From the NCBI GenBank assembly GCA_023436205.1, contig JAEZKC010000002.1:186001-250000 (forward strand): a stretch of DNA of 64,000 nucleotides, read 5' to 3'. A program made the position numbers and the translations under genes. The notes under the pieces were generated by a model. That model ran no database searches and was not told the origin of the DNA. It was given only the letters and a program-made list of their open reading frames with translations. Each line of letters starts with the position of its first letter. The first letter of the stretch is position 1. Source of the stretch: Fibrobacterota bacterium. Lineage in GTDB: Bacteria > Fibrobacterota > Chitinivibrionia > Chitinivibrionales > Chitinispirillaceae. Positions 24,829-33,851 of this stretch are shown here, piece after piece.

Positions 24829-27228
24829 ATGCACCATTTCCGGTCGGTATTGCTGTTTTCCTTGCTGCTGTTTCAGTCTGCCACCAGTACAACCATATCC
24901 GTTTCAAAATCAGGAAGCCACTACACGTCTGTTCAGGCTGCAGTGGACCACGCCTTCCCGGGAGACACGATTCTAATTACTGATACTGATATCTACGAAG
25001 AACAGGTGACGATTGACAGCACAAAACCGGGAATCACAATCCGGTCTGCTGACCCTGCCAGTTTGATAAAGCCGGTTATCAGATGGAAAGATACACGCAA
25101 TAACGGCCCTCTAACAGCATCTGAAGCTCTCATTTCAGAAAAAATTACTTATGATAAGAACGGGGCTCTTCGCCTGATAAAAGCCCACCATGTGACAATC
25201 GATGGAGTTTGTCTGGATGGAGAGGAACCGTGGGCTTTCTGCAATTTTGGAGTATGGCAGGGGTTATACACTTTGTTGCATGGGAACGCGGCAGTTTGCA
25301 TCTATGCCTCAGGAAGAGTTACCATCAGAAACTGCGAACTGCGGAATGCATTTTTCGGACTTTATGTAAAGGACTGCAACAATGCAGGCGTGTATGCAGT
25401 ACCAGCATCACCTCTTGCCGCCACAGCTTTTGGTTTGAATGGAAATCACCTTTTTGAGAACAATCGGATTCACTCAAACTCCACAGGTTTATTTTTTGAA
25501 TCAATGTGGGATCTTGGGTCATCCGTCCGCTTCAATTTGATTTACAACAACTATCATGCGGAAACTACGCTCAATGCACTTTCAACCCTGAATACAAGTG
25601 AGAGAGAACTCTATCCCGGTGGCGCGTTCATTTTCAAAAACGGCTATTACTCGCCACTGGCAATTTACAATAATTCAATGTGGCACAACTACTCAAATTT
25701 TATAGACCAAAATCTTGGCGGTGGTCAGCATTTGTTATTTAATAATATCTACGGCAAACCCAAATACTACTGGGGAACTGGGTATCCGTCAGACCCTGAT
25801 TACCATACCCCCTGGAATGCCATCGATATCGCAGCCTTTACCAATCATTCTTACAACTGCATCTACTCAGCTCAGTATGTTGAACCCAAACCAAGAGTAC
25901 AGATGTACTACTCTCCTTGTAAAAACAAAGCGGTTAATGTTACCGGTTTCAATCGGGTTGCAATAATGAATGGAATGGATAAGCTGGAGGTGGAAGGGGA
26001 GGATTACATTGTGGCCTGTCCTGATGGATCAACCGAAACGATTTCAGCTGAATGGGTTATACAACCTGGAGCAAAGATTCTCGATCCCTTTCCTTCTGTA
26101 GCAAATATGCGCTGGCTTGAAACAGATAGCCTATTCCAGTCAACTGACCCATTGTCCCCGCATTTCCTTAAGCCTAAATGGGATGACCCGAAAATTATTA
26201 CATTTGTAAAAAACAAAGGTTGGCCCGGCGAAGGTATTCTTAACACAGATGAAACCAGTGCTGATATAGGGGCTGTATCCTCAAGCGGATCAGTATCTAT
26301 ACTTTTACAGATACGACCCACCCAAATAGTAAGAATTAATGAAACACAAGCACTGACATCTTTTGTAATCACATCATCACATCAAAATGTGAGTAACTTG
26401 AGAATAAAAATGCTCAATTGGATAAAGAAAATTCCAGTTCAGAGCTCAGCAAACTCCGGGGGTCATATCCTGACAATATCCGCGGAGGATATTGTACCTG
26501 TAGATATTACGGGTAAATCAGTACAGATTGGAAAAAACCTGATCAGCTTCACTATCCCTGAAATGAGCGAAGAAGCGGGGTTCTTTGAAATGATAGTGGA
26601 AGGCGTAGATCCGGAAGGACATAAAGTCAATTCGGATGTAGGCTTTTTACCTTATAGAAAGCTCACTGGCTCTTCTGAAAACAAGCGTCTGGTCATTTAT
26701 TACGGGGACACATCCGGTTATGATCCCGGAGCATGGATCAGAGAAACAATTCCTGCTCGAGTGCCGGTCACCATCAGGTATCTGCAAGGGGATTCCCTGC
26801 TTGAACGAAACATCCCTATTACTTTTGAATCCAGCAATGGAATCCTGGCTTTTTCATCAGCGTCAAGCACATCACCTCAGACCACATTCTCCTTGCAAAA
26901 CGGAGTCTGTTCCCTTTGGATTTCATCTGCTGCCAAAGTCGAAAGCGGCATTATATCCGTAACTGCATCAGATGAGGGCAATGCTGTTACAGGGCAGCGA
27001 GGCAACATTTTCTTTGATGCTGGAACCAGCAAAATCAGGGGAAATGCCCGCTATCGGAAGTCTGGCGTCCAGAACTATTCATTATTTGACCTACGGGGAA
27101 GAAAGTTAGCAGATGTCAGGTCCTCCGAAATACGCTACCTGCAGAAAATGTATAATTTTCCTTCTGGGGCCTACATTATTCAAGTAAAGGAAAAAGCTGT
27201 AGAAAAACTAAAGGTTATCAGCAAATAG
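24829..27228 (+). CDS. Secreted right-handed beta-helix protein with T9SS-like tail
   Basis: The ATG at 24829 is chosen (799 residues), with GGAAGG upstream. Residues 1-20 are a signal peptide (SVLLFSLLLFQSATS). Residues about 22-400 have the beta-helix N-cap and coils: SGSHYTSVQAAVDHAFPGDT, then repeated hydrophobic-N turns (VTIRNCELRNAFFGLYVKDC; LLFNNIYGKPKYYWG). This fold is typical of polysaccharide lyases and glycan-binding proteins, but I cannot assign a catalytic family. Residues about 470-700 hold Ig-like domains. The last ~70 residues are a T9SS-like tail (YSLFDLRGRKLADV, FPSGAYIIQV). It lies between two copies of the tRNA-Asn 3' end, possibly in a small island. Confidence 0.82.
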   Translation: MHHFRSVLLFSLLLFQSATSTTISVSKSGSHYTSVQAAVDHAFPGDTILITDTDIYEEQVTIDSTKPGITIRSADPASLIKPVIRWKDTRNNGPLTASEALISEKITYDKNGALRLIKAHHVTIDGVCLDGEEPWAFCNFGVWQGLYTLLHGNAAVCIYASGRVTIRNCELRNAFFGLYVKDCNNAGVYAVPASPLAATAFGLNGNHLFENNRIHSNSTGLFFESMWDLGSSVRFNLIYNNYHAETTLNALSTLNTSERELYPGGAFIFKNGYYSPLAIYNNSMWHNYSNFIDQNLGGGQHLLFNNIYGKPKYYWGTGYPSDPDYHTPWNAIDIAAFTNHSYNCIYSAQYVEPKPRVQMYYSPCKNKAVNVTGFNRVAIMNGMDKLEVEGEDYIVACPDGSTETISAEWVIQPGAKILDPFPSVANMRWLETDSLFQSTDPLSPHFLKPKWDDPKIITFVKNKGWPGEGILNTDETSADIGAVSSSGSVSILLQIRPTQIVRINETQALTSFVITSSHQNVSNLRIKMLNWIKKIPVQSSANSGGHILTISAEDIVPVDITGKSVQIGKNLISFTIPEMSEEAGFFEMIVEGVDPEGHKVNSDVGFLPYRKLTGSSENKRLVIYYGDTSGYDPGAWIRETIPARVPVTIRYLQGDSLLERNIPITFESSNGILAFSSASSTSPQTTFSLQNGVCSLWISSAAKVESGIISVTASDEGNAVTGQRGNIFFDAGTSKIRGNARYRKSGVQNYSLFDLRGRKLADVRSSEIRYLQKMYNFPSGAYIIQVKEKAVEKLKVISK

Positions 27229-27518
27229 TACAAATAGAGAACAAGCAGCTAGTACTAATGCAACTTTCAGTTCCTCTGTTTGAAAAACCATCTACTTGCA
27301 TACCACAATTTGAGCCGCACGCTTGACTGAGGTCCTTCCAAAAAAATGGTACTTTATATATGTGAAAGGCGTGTTTGATAAGAAATCTTTTCACCTTATT
27401 ATTGGCTTCGCCCTGGAATTTGATCTTCGGGAAAAATTAATTCTTTACTTTCAATGGGAATGAATGTATTATAATTGACGTCAACCGTATTCACCAATCA
27501 CATACAAGGAGTTTTGAC

Positions 27519-28196
27519 ATGAGCAGGAGGTTCTGTAGTATTGTCTGTGCAGTAGCCGTCGTTTCATTTCTTGCAGGATGCGCATCAAATTCAAGCTTCC
27601 GGACTGCGAAACCGCTGGGAAAAAATCAAACGGAAGGTTTTGTTGCATTATCTGGTATCAATTTTTCCGACACTGCTTCAATTATCGATGGAGGATACTT
27701 TCTTGAACTTGGAGCCAGTGTAGGATTAACCGAGGCATTGGATATTGGTCTTAAGTACACAGTGCCTACAGGCGGTAATGTAGAAGCCAAGTACACACTA
27801 CTGGGAACAAATCAGGAAACCGGTCTCTTCTTGGCTCCCGCACTCAGAGCAGGTTACTACAATCTTATAACAATTGGCGACAGCAAAATAGACCGGTTTG
27901 AATTTGCAGTTCCGGTTTACCTTACGTATGCCCCAGCAAGCATTTTCCAGATCACTTTGCAGCCTGCCTATACTGGCCGGGTAGTAATGACCAGCGACGA
28001 GGATGAAGTTTCCTCATCCTCCTTCCAGCAGCTTGTAGGAACCAATGCCAATCTGAAACTTGGAAAGAAATTGGGAATACTAGTTGAAGGAGCATACTAT
28101 TACGATCTCAAATCCAAAACAACAGAAGCACAGTATGGTTTCGGATTCTTGATGGATATGAAAAGCCTGCTCCCCTCTTTTCTGCAGCAGGAATAA
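27519..28196 (+). CDS. Outer-membrane lipoprotein with predicted beta-barrel
   Basis: 225 residues from ATG with AAGGAG upstream. Lipoprotein signal: AVAVVSFLAGC, Cys21, followed by ASNSSFRTAKPLGKNQTEG. The rest has alternating hydrophobic strands with aromatic ends (GYFLELGASVGLTEALDIGL; FAVPVYLTYAPASIFQITLQ), as in small outer-membrane barrels or YfaZ-like proteins. It ends four bases before the tRNA-derived repeat at 28200 and its terminator is a copy of the tRNA terminator. Function unknown. Confidence 0.75.
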   Translation: MSRRFCSIVCAVAVVSFLAGCASNSSFRTAKPLGKNQTEGFVALSGINFSDTASIIDGGYFLELGASVGLTEALDIGLKYTVPTGGNVEAKYTLLGTNQETGLFLAPALRAGYYNLITIGDSKIDRFEFAVPVYLTYAPASIFQITLQPAYTGRVVMTSDEDEVSSSSFQQLVGTNANLKLGKKLGILVEGAYYYDLKSKTTEAQYGFGFLMDMKSLLPSFLQQE

Positions 28197-28199
28197 TTT

Positions 28200-28256
28200 C
28201 TGACCAGCCAATAGTTGAAAACCCCTCATCTCTTTCAGATCCGAGGGGTTTTTTTT
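28200..28256 (+). repeat. Copy of the tRNA-Asn 3' end plus terminator (possible att site)
   Basis: CTGACCAGCCA (28200-28210) equals the last 11 bases of tRNA-Asn including CCA and is followed, as at the tRNA, by a 10-bp stem AAAACCCCTC / GAGGGGTTTT (28218-28252) and eight T. The block is the third copy of this end after 24137 and 24284. It also serves as a very good terminator for the gene ending at 28196. Confidence 0.75.
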
Positions 28257-28572
28257 CCAGTAGAAGACTCGTTTTCTCCCAATGTTCCAGTATCACTACT
28301 CCTTAAAACAAAGTGATCTTTGCTGTGGATCTCTTTTCAAAAGTGCCCTTTTTAGCTTTGAAGAGCGCAAATCGGATCATCTCACTCATCCTGATTGAAT
28401 ATTTCCGGCCATTCTGCTATTATTTAGAGTTATATCAGACTTCCACCTTAAAACGAAGTCAGAAAACAGAAAAAGACGATCTCACGTTAACGCCGACTCG
28501 TACTCGGTTAAATCACTTGATTGTTTAAGAGTTTATGTACACCTTTTCAAATTGGTTTTGGAGGCTTTAAGA
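28257..28572. other. Intergenic region
   Basis: No supported gene. It holds a short CGACTCGTACTCGGTT string at 28494-28510 related to the elements at 12124 and 16526. Confidence 0.4.
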
Positions 28573-29940
28573 GTGCCTTCCCTGCAGAAAAACAATATCA
28601 GGGCATCAGATTACCTTGTGTTCGCAGCCATATTTCTTGCGTGGTGTTTGTCGTTTCTTCTGGTCGGCACCCCCTACCCCTACCACTATGATTCGGTGAA
28701 CTTTGCATTAGCAATAATAGACAGATTTGACATCGGCATTCAGCAGCCGCATCCTCCCGGTTTTCTCTTTCACGCTGCCTGTGCAAAATTTGTAAATCTG
28801 TTTGTGCACCAGCCCTTCTATACTCAGCAGATTCTTAACATCATCTACCAGACGTCACTGCTGATTCTATTTTTAAAATACATACACCGGAACCGTTCCG
28901 TTTTCCTAGTCTTAAGTCTTGCACCTTTGTTTCTGTTTCTTCCCGCGGTTCCACTAAGCCAGGCAGCCGGAATACCCTTTGGAGCTGCGATTGCCCTGTT
29001 TGTTTACAAAATCACCCGTGGGAATAACAAACATTTTGCACTTGTCGTCACTTTTGCCCTTGGTATAGCGTTCCGCACCGATCTGGTTGTGTATTTTCTA
29101 CCGGTTGTTCTATTTGTTCATCTTATCTACAGACCGACTCTTAAGCAGGCCCTGGTGTCCACTGGCGCCGGCGCGTTAATACTTCTGATCTGGTATACTC
29201 TTACTGATCTGCTGAGCAGCGGCCCCACTCTTCTGCAGGCCACCGGGCAGGCCCAGAGGATGTTTACATCAGGTACATCGGTTTTCTTCGGAGCATCACT
29301 TTTTGAACATGCAAGAAGCTCTCTTCGTTTCATATTCTACTATGCGGCCGTGCTGGGCCCCGGAGGACTGTTTCTGCTCTATGGCTATTTTTCCGGCGGG
29401 ATTGCCCGAATCGATCTGTTGATGTTTGCAGCTGCAACTGTTCCGCTTGCCCTTTACGGTTTATTAGTTCACATACCCTTTGCATACTACTTCGCGCCGG
29501 TACTAGCCTTTGCTGCTGTTTTTCTTCCTCTGACTTTTAAGAATAGCTTTTCCGGGAGGAAAGCGGCACTATGCGTATGTGTTAATATTCTTTTCTTCGC
29601 TTTTGTACCGAAACCTCTCTATGAGTCAGATGGAAAAACATATACATCCCGTTCAATCCACCAGAATATTCTGAAGCAGCTCAGATATTCCGGGGCGGCA
29701 GGCAGAAGCGAACTGGTCCACAGAAAAAATATGATCTCTTCAGCGGGCCAGGCTCTGTCAGGCCATAGCAGTTTCAGCGAACCCGAAGGTGTACTCTGGG
29801 ACAGGATCTGGTACTATATGGGAGACAGGGTCTGGGGGAAACAGTACCTTTCCTCTGATTCTGCCGAAGTTTTGTTGGAAAGGGTACCAGGCGGCTGGAA
29901 AGTTCACAAAAATGACTCTCCTCAGAACACTGATTTTTAA
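28573..29940 (+). CDS. Polytopic membrane protein, GT-C glycosyltransferase-like
   Basis: The GTG at 28573 is preferred (455 residues) because GGAGG lies eight bases upstream. About ten hydrophobic segments are visible between residues 13 and 355. After the first helix comes YHYDSVNFALAIIDRF and QQPHPPGF, the pattern of the GT-C / PMT-like family in which an acidic residue in the first periplasmic loop is catalytic (here Asp in HYDSVN). Such enzymes use polyprenyl-phosphate sugars in the inner membrane. The specific sugar and acceptor are unknown. The C-terminal ~100 residues are soluble. Stands alone; no glycan cluster next to it. Confidence 0.75.
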   Translation: MPSLQKNNIRASDYLVFAAIFLAWCLSFLLVGTPYPYHYDSVNFALAIIDRFDIGIQQPHPPGFLFHAACAKFVNLFVHQPFYTQQILNIIYQTSLLILFLKYIHRNRSVFLVLSLAPLFLFLPAVPLSQAAGIPFGAAIALFVYKITRGNNKHFALVVTFALGIAFRTDLVVYFLPVVLFVHLIYRPTLKQALVSTGAGALILLIWYTLTDLLSSGPTLLQATGQAQRMFTSGTSVFFGASLFEHARSSLRFIFYYAAVLGPGGLFLLYGYFSGGIARIDLLMFAAATVPLALYGLLVHIPFAYYFAPVLAFAAVFLPLTFKNSFSGRKAALCVCVNILFFAFVPKPLYESDGKTYTSRSIHQNILKQLRYSGAAGRSELVHRKNMISSAGQALSGHSSFSEPEGVLWDRIWYYMGDRVWGKQYLSSDSAEVLLERVPGGWKVHKNDSPQNTDF

Positions 29941-30669
29941 GGTCAGGACTCGATTCTTTGTCCAGTCCTAGATTTCCTAGGTAGAATATAGTCAGATACC
30001 TTTCTGATCCTGTCAACCAGTATACAGTCCTTTTTTCGAAATATCAAGTATATAGTAGAATAGTAAAAAAGTGCGAGTTAACCACAAATTCCTTCAGGTA
30101 CAAAACAGGATAACCCTGGTTCGGGTCACCCTTGGATTCGGAAAAGATGAGCACATTTGATGAGTTTAGCAGCTCTTCTCAGGTAAATTGAAAAGAGGCC
30201 TCCATACTCCGGTTCTGCAGCGGACTAGAATCTATCCTGATCGAACACACGCCTTCTCATCAACTGCAACGTGTTCGTGTAATATATGAACCAGTCCAGA
30301 TTTCAACATTATTACCAAAAAAATCAACAGCTTATAAAAATTAATGTTCGGAATATTCCCGGACACGTTCAACAAACCGGTTGCAAAGATCTATCCTTTT
30401 TCTTATAATACTAGTGTAGCTCGACTTTCCGGGCAACGCCGGTTTGTATCATAACGCATATCTCTTCCGGCCTGAGTTCACGCCCTACACCTCTTCGTGA
30501 CAGGCCGGAATGAGATTTCAACTGGATAAAACGGTTTACGTGAAGAACATGTTCGGGTTACAAAGCCTGCAACTGTTCGGAAAAAGAGAAGCAACAGCGC
30601 CGGGAAAACAAAACGCACCGCCTATATCATTGTATATGGCTGAGTCGGGTTACCAAAGGTATAAAGTAC
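29941..30669. other. Long leader / intergenic region before TIGR02147 module 2
   Basis: No supported gene. The main feature is the two-part hairpin at 30465-30510. ATGTTCGGAATA at about 30343-30354 recurs near 33650, upstream of the PL10 gene. Confidence 0.5.
30465..30510 (+). promoter_or_regulatory. Two-part hairpin upstream of module 2
   Basis: Outer stem TTCCGGCCTG (30465-30474) / CAGGCCGGAA (30501-30510), inner stem TCACG (30478-30482) / CGTGA (30496-30500), loop 13 bases, no T-tract. It ends 160 bp before the regulator start. It could act as an operator or RNA element; nothing more can be shown. Confidence 0.4.
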
Positions 30670-31521
30670 GTGAGACAAAAAAAAATCATAAATATCTTTG
30701 AGTACCTGGACTACAGGCTTTTTCTTCTGGATTACTACAACCATAAGAAGAACAGCACCAGAGATTTCACCTACCGTTCGTTTGCCCAGCGGGCATCTGT
30801 TGCCCCAAGCCTTTTGAAGGATATCCTCTCCGGAAGGCAGAACCTGACACTTGCAACAATGCAGAAATATGCAGTTGCCATGAACTTGACGCAGAAGGAA
30901 ACATCCTATTTTTCGATGCTGGTACAGTTCAATAACAGCAAGGAGGACGCAAACAAGAATCTTCTGCTGGGAGAACTGGTGCGTCTTCGCGGCAAGTCGC
31001 AGGTGAAGACGCTGTCTGCCAAGCAATACGAATATTTCTCCAACTGGTATCATGCAGTAGTTCGCGAATTGGTAACTGAAATGGGAATGGGTGATAACCC
31101 GGAGGCCATAGCCGAAGCCATAACACCACCTATTACCCCCCATAAAGTACGTAAATCGATAGATCTGCTCAAGGAACTTGATCTGATTTACCAGGACGAG
31201 TCAGGCATCTGGCATTCTAGAGACAAAGTAGTATCTTCAGAAAGCCAGGTACAATCTCTCTCTCTTAAGAATTACCATAAAGAGATGATCGAGCACGCAC
31301 TTCAATCCATAGAGCGCTTTTCGAGTGATAAGAGAGAGATTCAAGGACTTACCCTTTCCTGCAGCGCCGATCTTTATGAAAAGATCAGAACAAGAATGCA
31401 ATCCTTTACAGAAGAAGTACTTAACATGGTTGCTGATGAGGATACCCCCGCTCAGAAGGTATTTCAGCTCAATCTGCAGCTCTTTCCATTTTCGGATGAT
31501 AAAAACGAGGTGAAGTCATGA
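30670..31521 (+). CDS. TIGR02147/DUF4423 family regulator, module 2
   Basis: 283 residues from GTG at 30670. Contains the family opening NIFEYLDYRLFLLDYYNHKK, an HTH-like segment (FTYRSFAQRASVAPSLLKDI, then LSGRQNLT) and the DUF4423 part (YFSNWYHAVVRELV; ITPHKVRKSIDLLKELDLIY). Cytoplasmic, probably DNA-binding. The stop overlaps the lipoprotein start as ATGA (31518-31521). Similar length and layout to the module 1 protein but clearly diverged. The 730-bp region before it holds a hairpin. Confidence 0.88.
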   Translation: MRQKKIINIFEYLDYRLFLLDYYNHKKNSTRDFTYRSFAQRASVAPSLLKDILSGRQNLTLATMQKYAVAMNLTQKETSYFSMLVQFNNSKEDANKNLLLGELVRLRGKSQVKTLSAKQYEYFSNWYHAVVRELVTEMGMGDNPEAIAEAITPPITPHKVRKSIDLLKELDLIYQDESGIWHSRDKVVSSESQVQSLSLKNYHKEMIEHALQSIERFSSDKREIQGLTLSCSADLYEKIRTRMQSFTEEVLNMVADEDTPAQKVFQLNLQLFPFSDDKNEVKS

Positions 31522-33161
31522 ATCACAGTATTACAAGAAAAAACCTCCGTTTCATCATCATGCTTCTGACATTCACTCTGTTTGTCACTCTGCACTGTTC
31601 AAGCCCGGTGGCCGGTGGAGGCACACGAGGAGGCAATCCGGTTGTTTACGGAAAAGTTACCGATGCAGAGGGCAACAATGCATCAAAGGTGGTGGTAAGG
31701 GTTTTTCCAGAATATTACAACCCGGTCTCAGATGGGGCTATCCCCAAAACCAATACCGACACAACAGATGAGAGTGGTGTTTACAACATTCAGCTTCCGG
31801 ATACCGGTCGTTATTCATTATACGCAGTCAATTCAAAAAACAATACAAGTACTCTCATAAAAAATATCATTCTTGACAAAGATACCAACCCTCTTCCCGA
31901 ATCGAGACTTACGGAGCCCGGGCAGATTTCCATAGATGTACTTTCCCTTGGCACTGCGCAGAATGGTATACTTTTTATCGAAGGAACAGACATAATCATT
32001 CCTTTAAGGCAGGCTGATCCACAACTGTCAATTGCTGTTCCTTCCGGTGCAGTAACAATCATTTTCACCAGCAGCAATTCACCTCAAGAATCCAAAACAG
32101 TGGTTAAGGATCTTTTTGTAGAGCCTGGCGAAAGCGTAAATGCCCCCGCTGACGGATGGACTCATTCAAGGAAGGTCTTCCTGAACACAACCACATCAGG
32201 AGCAAACACTGTGGAGCGATTAGCTGATTTCCCAGTACTGATACGGTTGAATGCAGATAATTTCGATTTTACAACCGCAAGGTTTCAAGGTGAAGATATT
32301 CGTTTCACCAGAGCTGACGGAACCCAGCTTCCGTATGAAATTGAAAGCTGGGATGCAATGAGCAGAAAAGCTGCCATCTGGGTTAAAGTCGATGAGATTC
32401 TGCCTCAGAACAGCTCACAGCATTTTCTGATGATCTGGGGGAAAAAGGATTGCACCGATGCATCCGATGGATCAGCTGTATTTGAGACCGCTCAAGGGTA
32501 TCAGGGAGTCTATCACCTGGCTGAACAAAACAATGCTGTTACGGTCGATGCCACTGCCAATAAATATAACGGTACATCAACAGACATGGTTTCTGCTGAA
32601 GGTATTGCCGGAAGAGGACAGATTTTCAACGGCACATCCTCTTTTATAGTTCTGGACGAAACCGCAAGCAGTAAACTTGACTTTCCTCATAAGGGACATT
32701 TTACCATTTCTCTCTGGATCAATGCAGACAGCGTTGAAAGCAATCGTCAAATCATTGGAAAAGGTAACTATCAATATCATTTGAAACTGCAGGAGTACAA
32801 CTGGGCCTTTAATGACTACAGTGATCTGCCCTCTGCAGGGTGGCACTATACAAAATACCCCTTCACTAAACAAACCTGGACTCACCTGGCGGGTGTCAGA
32901 AATGACACGGCAATGTACTTATATGTTAATGGTGAATGCGTTGACAGTATACTCGAATACAACAGCGACACATTGCCTCGAAACACGAGTTTTGATGTGG
33001 AAATAGGCAGGCGAAGTGAAATCGACGGAAGGAAGGCATGGTTTTTTCAGGGTATGATGGATCAAATAGAAATGTCTGATGTACCACGCAAGCCGGAATG
33101 GATCAGGCTTTCATATTTGAATCAGAAGGGGGAGCTTCCCTTTGTAAGGTTCGGCCACTGA
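31518..33161 (+). CDS. Lipoprotein of module 2: carboxypeptidase-regulatory-like, DUF2341 and LamG-like domains
   Basis: 547 residues; GAGGTGAAGTC precedes the ATG. Signal and lipid-attachment Cys at about 27 (LFVTLHC), then the module signature SSPVAGGGTRGGNP. Residues about 40-120 form a carboxypeptidase-regulatory-like sandwich (VVYGKVTDAEGNNASKVVVR). Residues about 210-320 match DUF2341 (FPVLIRLNADNFDFTTARFQ; EDIRFTRADGTQLPYEIESW). Residues about 340-540 match a LamG/concanavalin-like lectin domain (GHFTISLWINADSVESNRQI; WTHLAGVRNDTAMYLYVNG). Such a protein would bind glycans at the cell surface. It is followed 690 bp later on the same strand by the pectate lyase gene. Confidence 0.85.
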   Translation: MNHSITRKNLRFIIMLLTFTLFVTLHCSSPVAGGGTRGGNPVVYGKVTDAEGNNASKVVVRVFPEYYNPVSDGAIPKTNTDTTDESGVYNIQLPDTGRYSLYAVNSKNNTSTLIKNIILDKDTNPLPESRLTEPGQISIDVLSLGTAQNGILFIEGTDIIIPLRQADPQLSIAVPSGAVTIIFTSSNSPQESKTVVKDLFVEPGESVNAPADGWTHSRKVFLNTTTSGANTVERLADFPVLIRLNADNFDFTTARFQGEDIRFTRADGTQLPYEIESWDAMSRKAAIWVKVDEILPQNSSQHFLMIWGKKDCTDASDGSAVFETAQGYQGVYHLAEQNNAVTVDATANKYNGTSTDMVSAEGIAGRGQIFNGTSSFIVLDETASSKLDFPHKGHFTISLWINADSVESNRQIIGKGNYQYHLKLQEYNWAFNDYSDLPSAGWHYTKYPFTKQTWTHLAGVRNDTAMYLYVNGECVDSILEYNSDTLPRNTSFDVEIGRRSEIDGRKAWFFQGMMDQIEMSDVPRKPEWIRLSYLNQKGELPFVRFGH

Positions 33162-33851
33162 GCATATTTTTATACTAGCTGATTTAAGATGACAACACCT
33201 TAAGGCTTATTTTTTTAATGCTATGTTTCATCGTCTTCGTATACAATAGATTGCGTGCAAATACCTGCATAGGAACAATGTGCGACTACTTCATACCGCA
33301 ATAGTAAGTCAGAACCTGCTCCTGCTCTCAGAAAACTCACCGAAAACGAAAGCAAAATTAATTGAATAATTCTGCAATTCCGATGTATCAATCAATGAAT
33401 GCTCTCCTTTTGCATAGAAATGTTAGAAACTCCGATTCTCAGCCTCATCCACTGTACAATGTTTAACTCAATGAAATCTGGGGGACGAAAACCAGTCCAC
33501 TCACATTACTCGGATGATCTTCAGTATGAAATCGATATCGCATCCTTATAATCAAAACATATCCAGCATTCAAGAGTAAACCTGCATGACAGATGATGGA
33601 TTCATTTGTCATACACCCAAAACCAATCCGCTCTGCCACAACAAAGAAAATGTTCGGAATAATTTTTTTTAATTTTCAAATTTACCATATCAGTCGATAA
33701 ATCAATACGTTATAAAAACATTTGTTCGTAAAATCTAATTACCATTCATTTCATTCGTGCTTTTCCACTCTTTTTTCATTATAATTATCGATACGGCGCA
33801 GAAATAAGCTGAAACAGCGTTCGGGACAGACTTAACCATGCGGAGACCACT
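33162..33851. other. AT-rich intergenic region upstream of the pectate lyase
   Basis: No gene seen. It contains ATGTTCGGAATAATTTTTTT (about 33650) and AT-rich DNA up to 33790, where the PL10 promoter must lie; no consensus pair stands out. Confidence 0.4.

Noticed and set aside
27475..27510. Sigma-70 promoter (TTGACG) before the outer-membrane lipoprotein
   Set aside because: The -35-like hexamer has no matching -10 at proper spacing.
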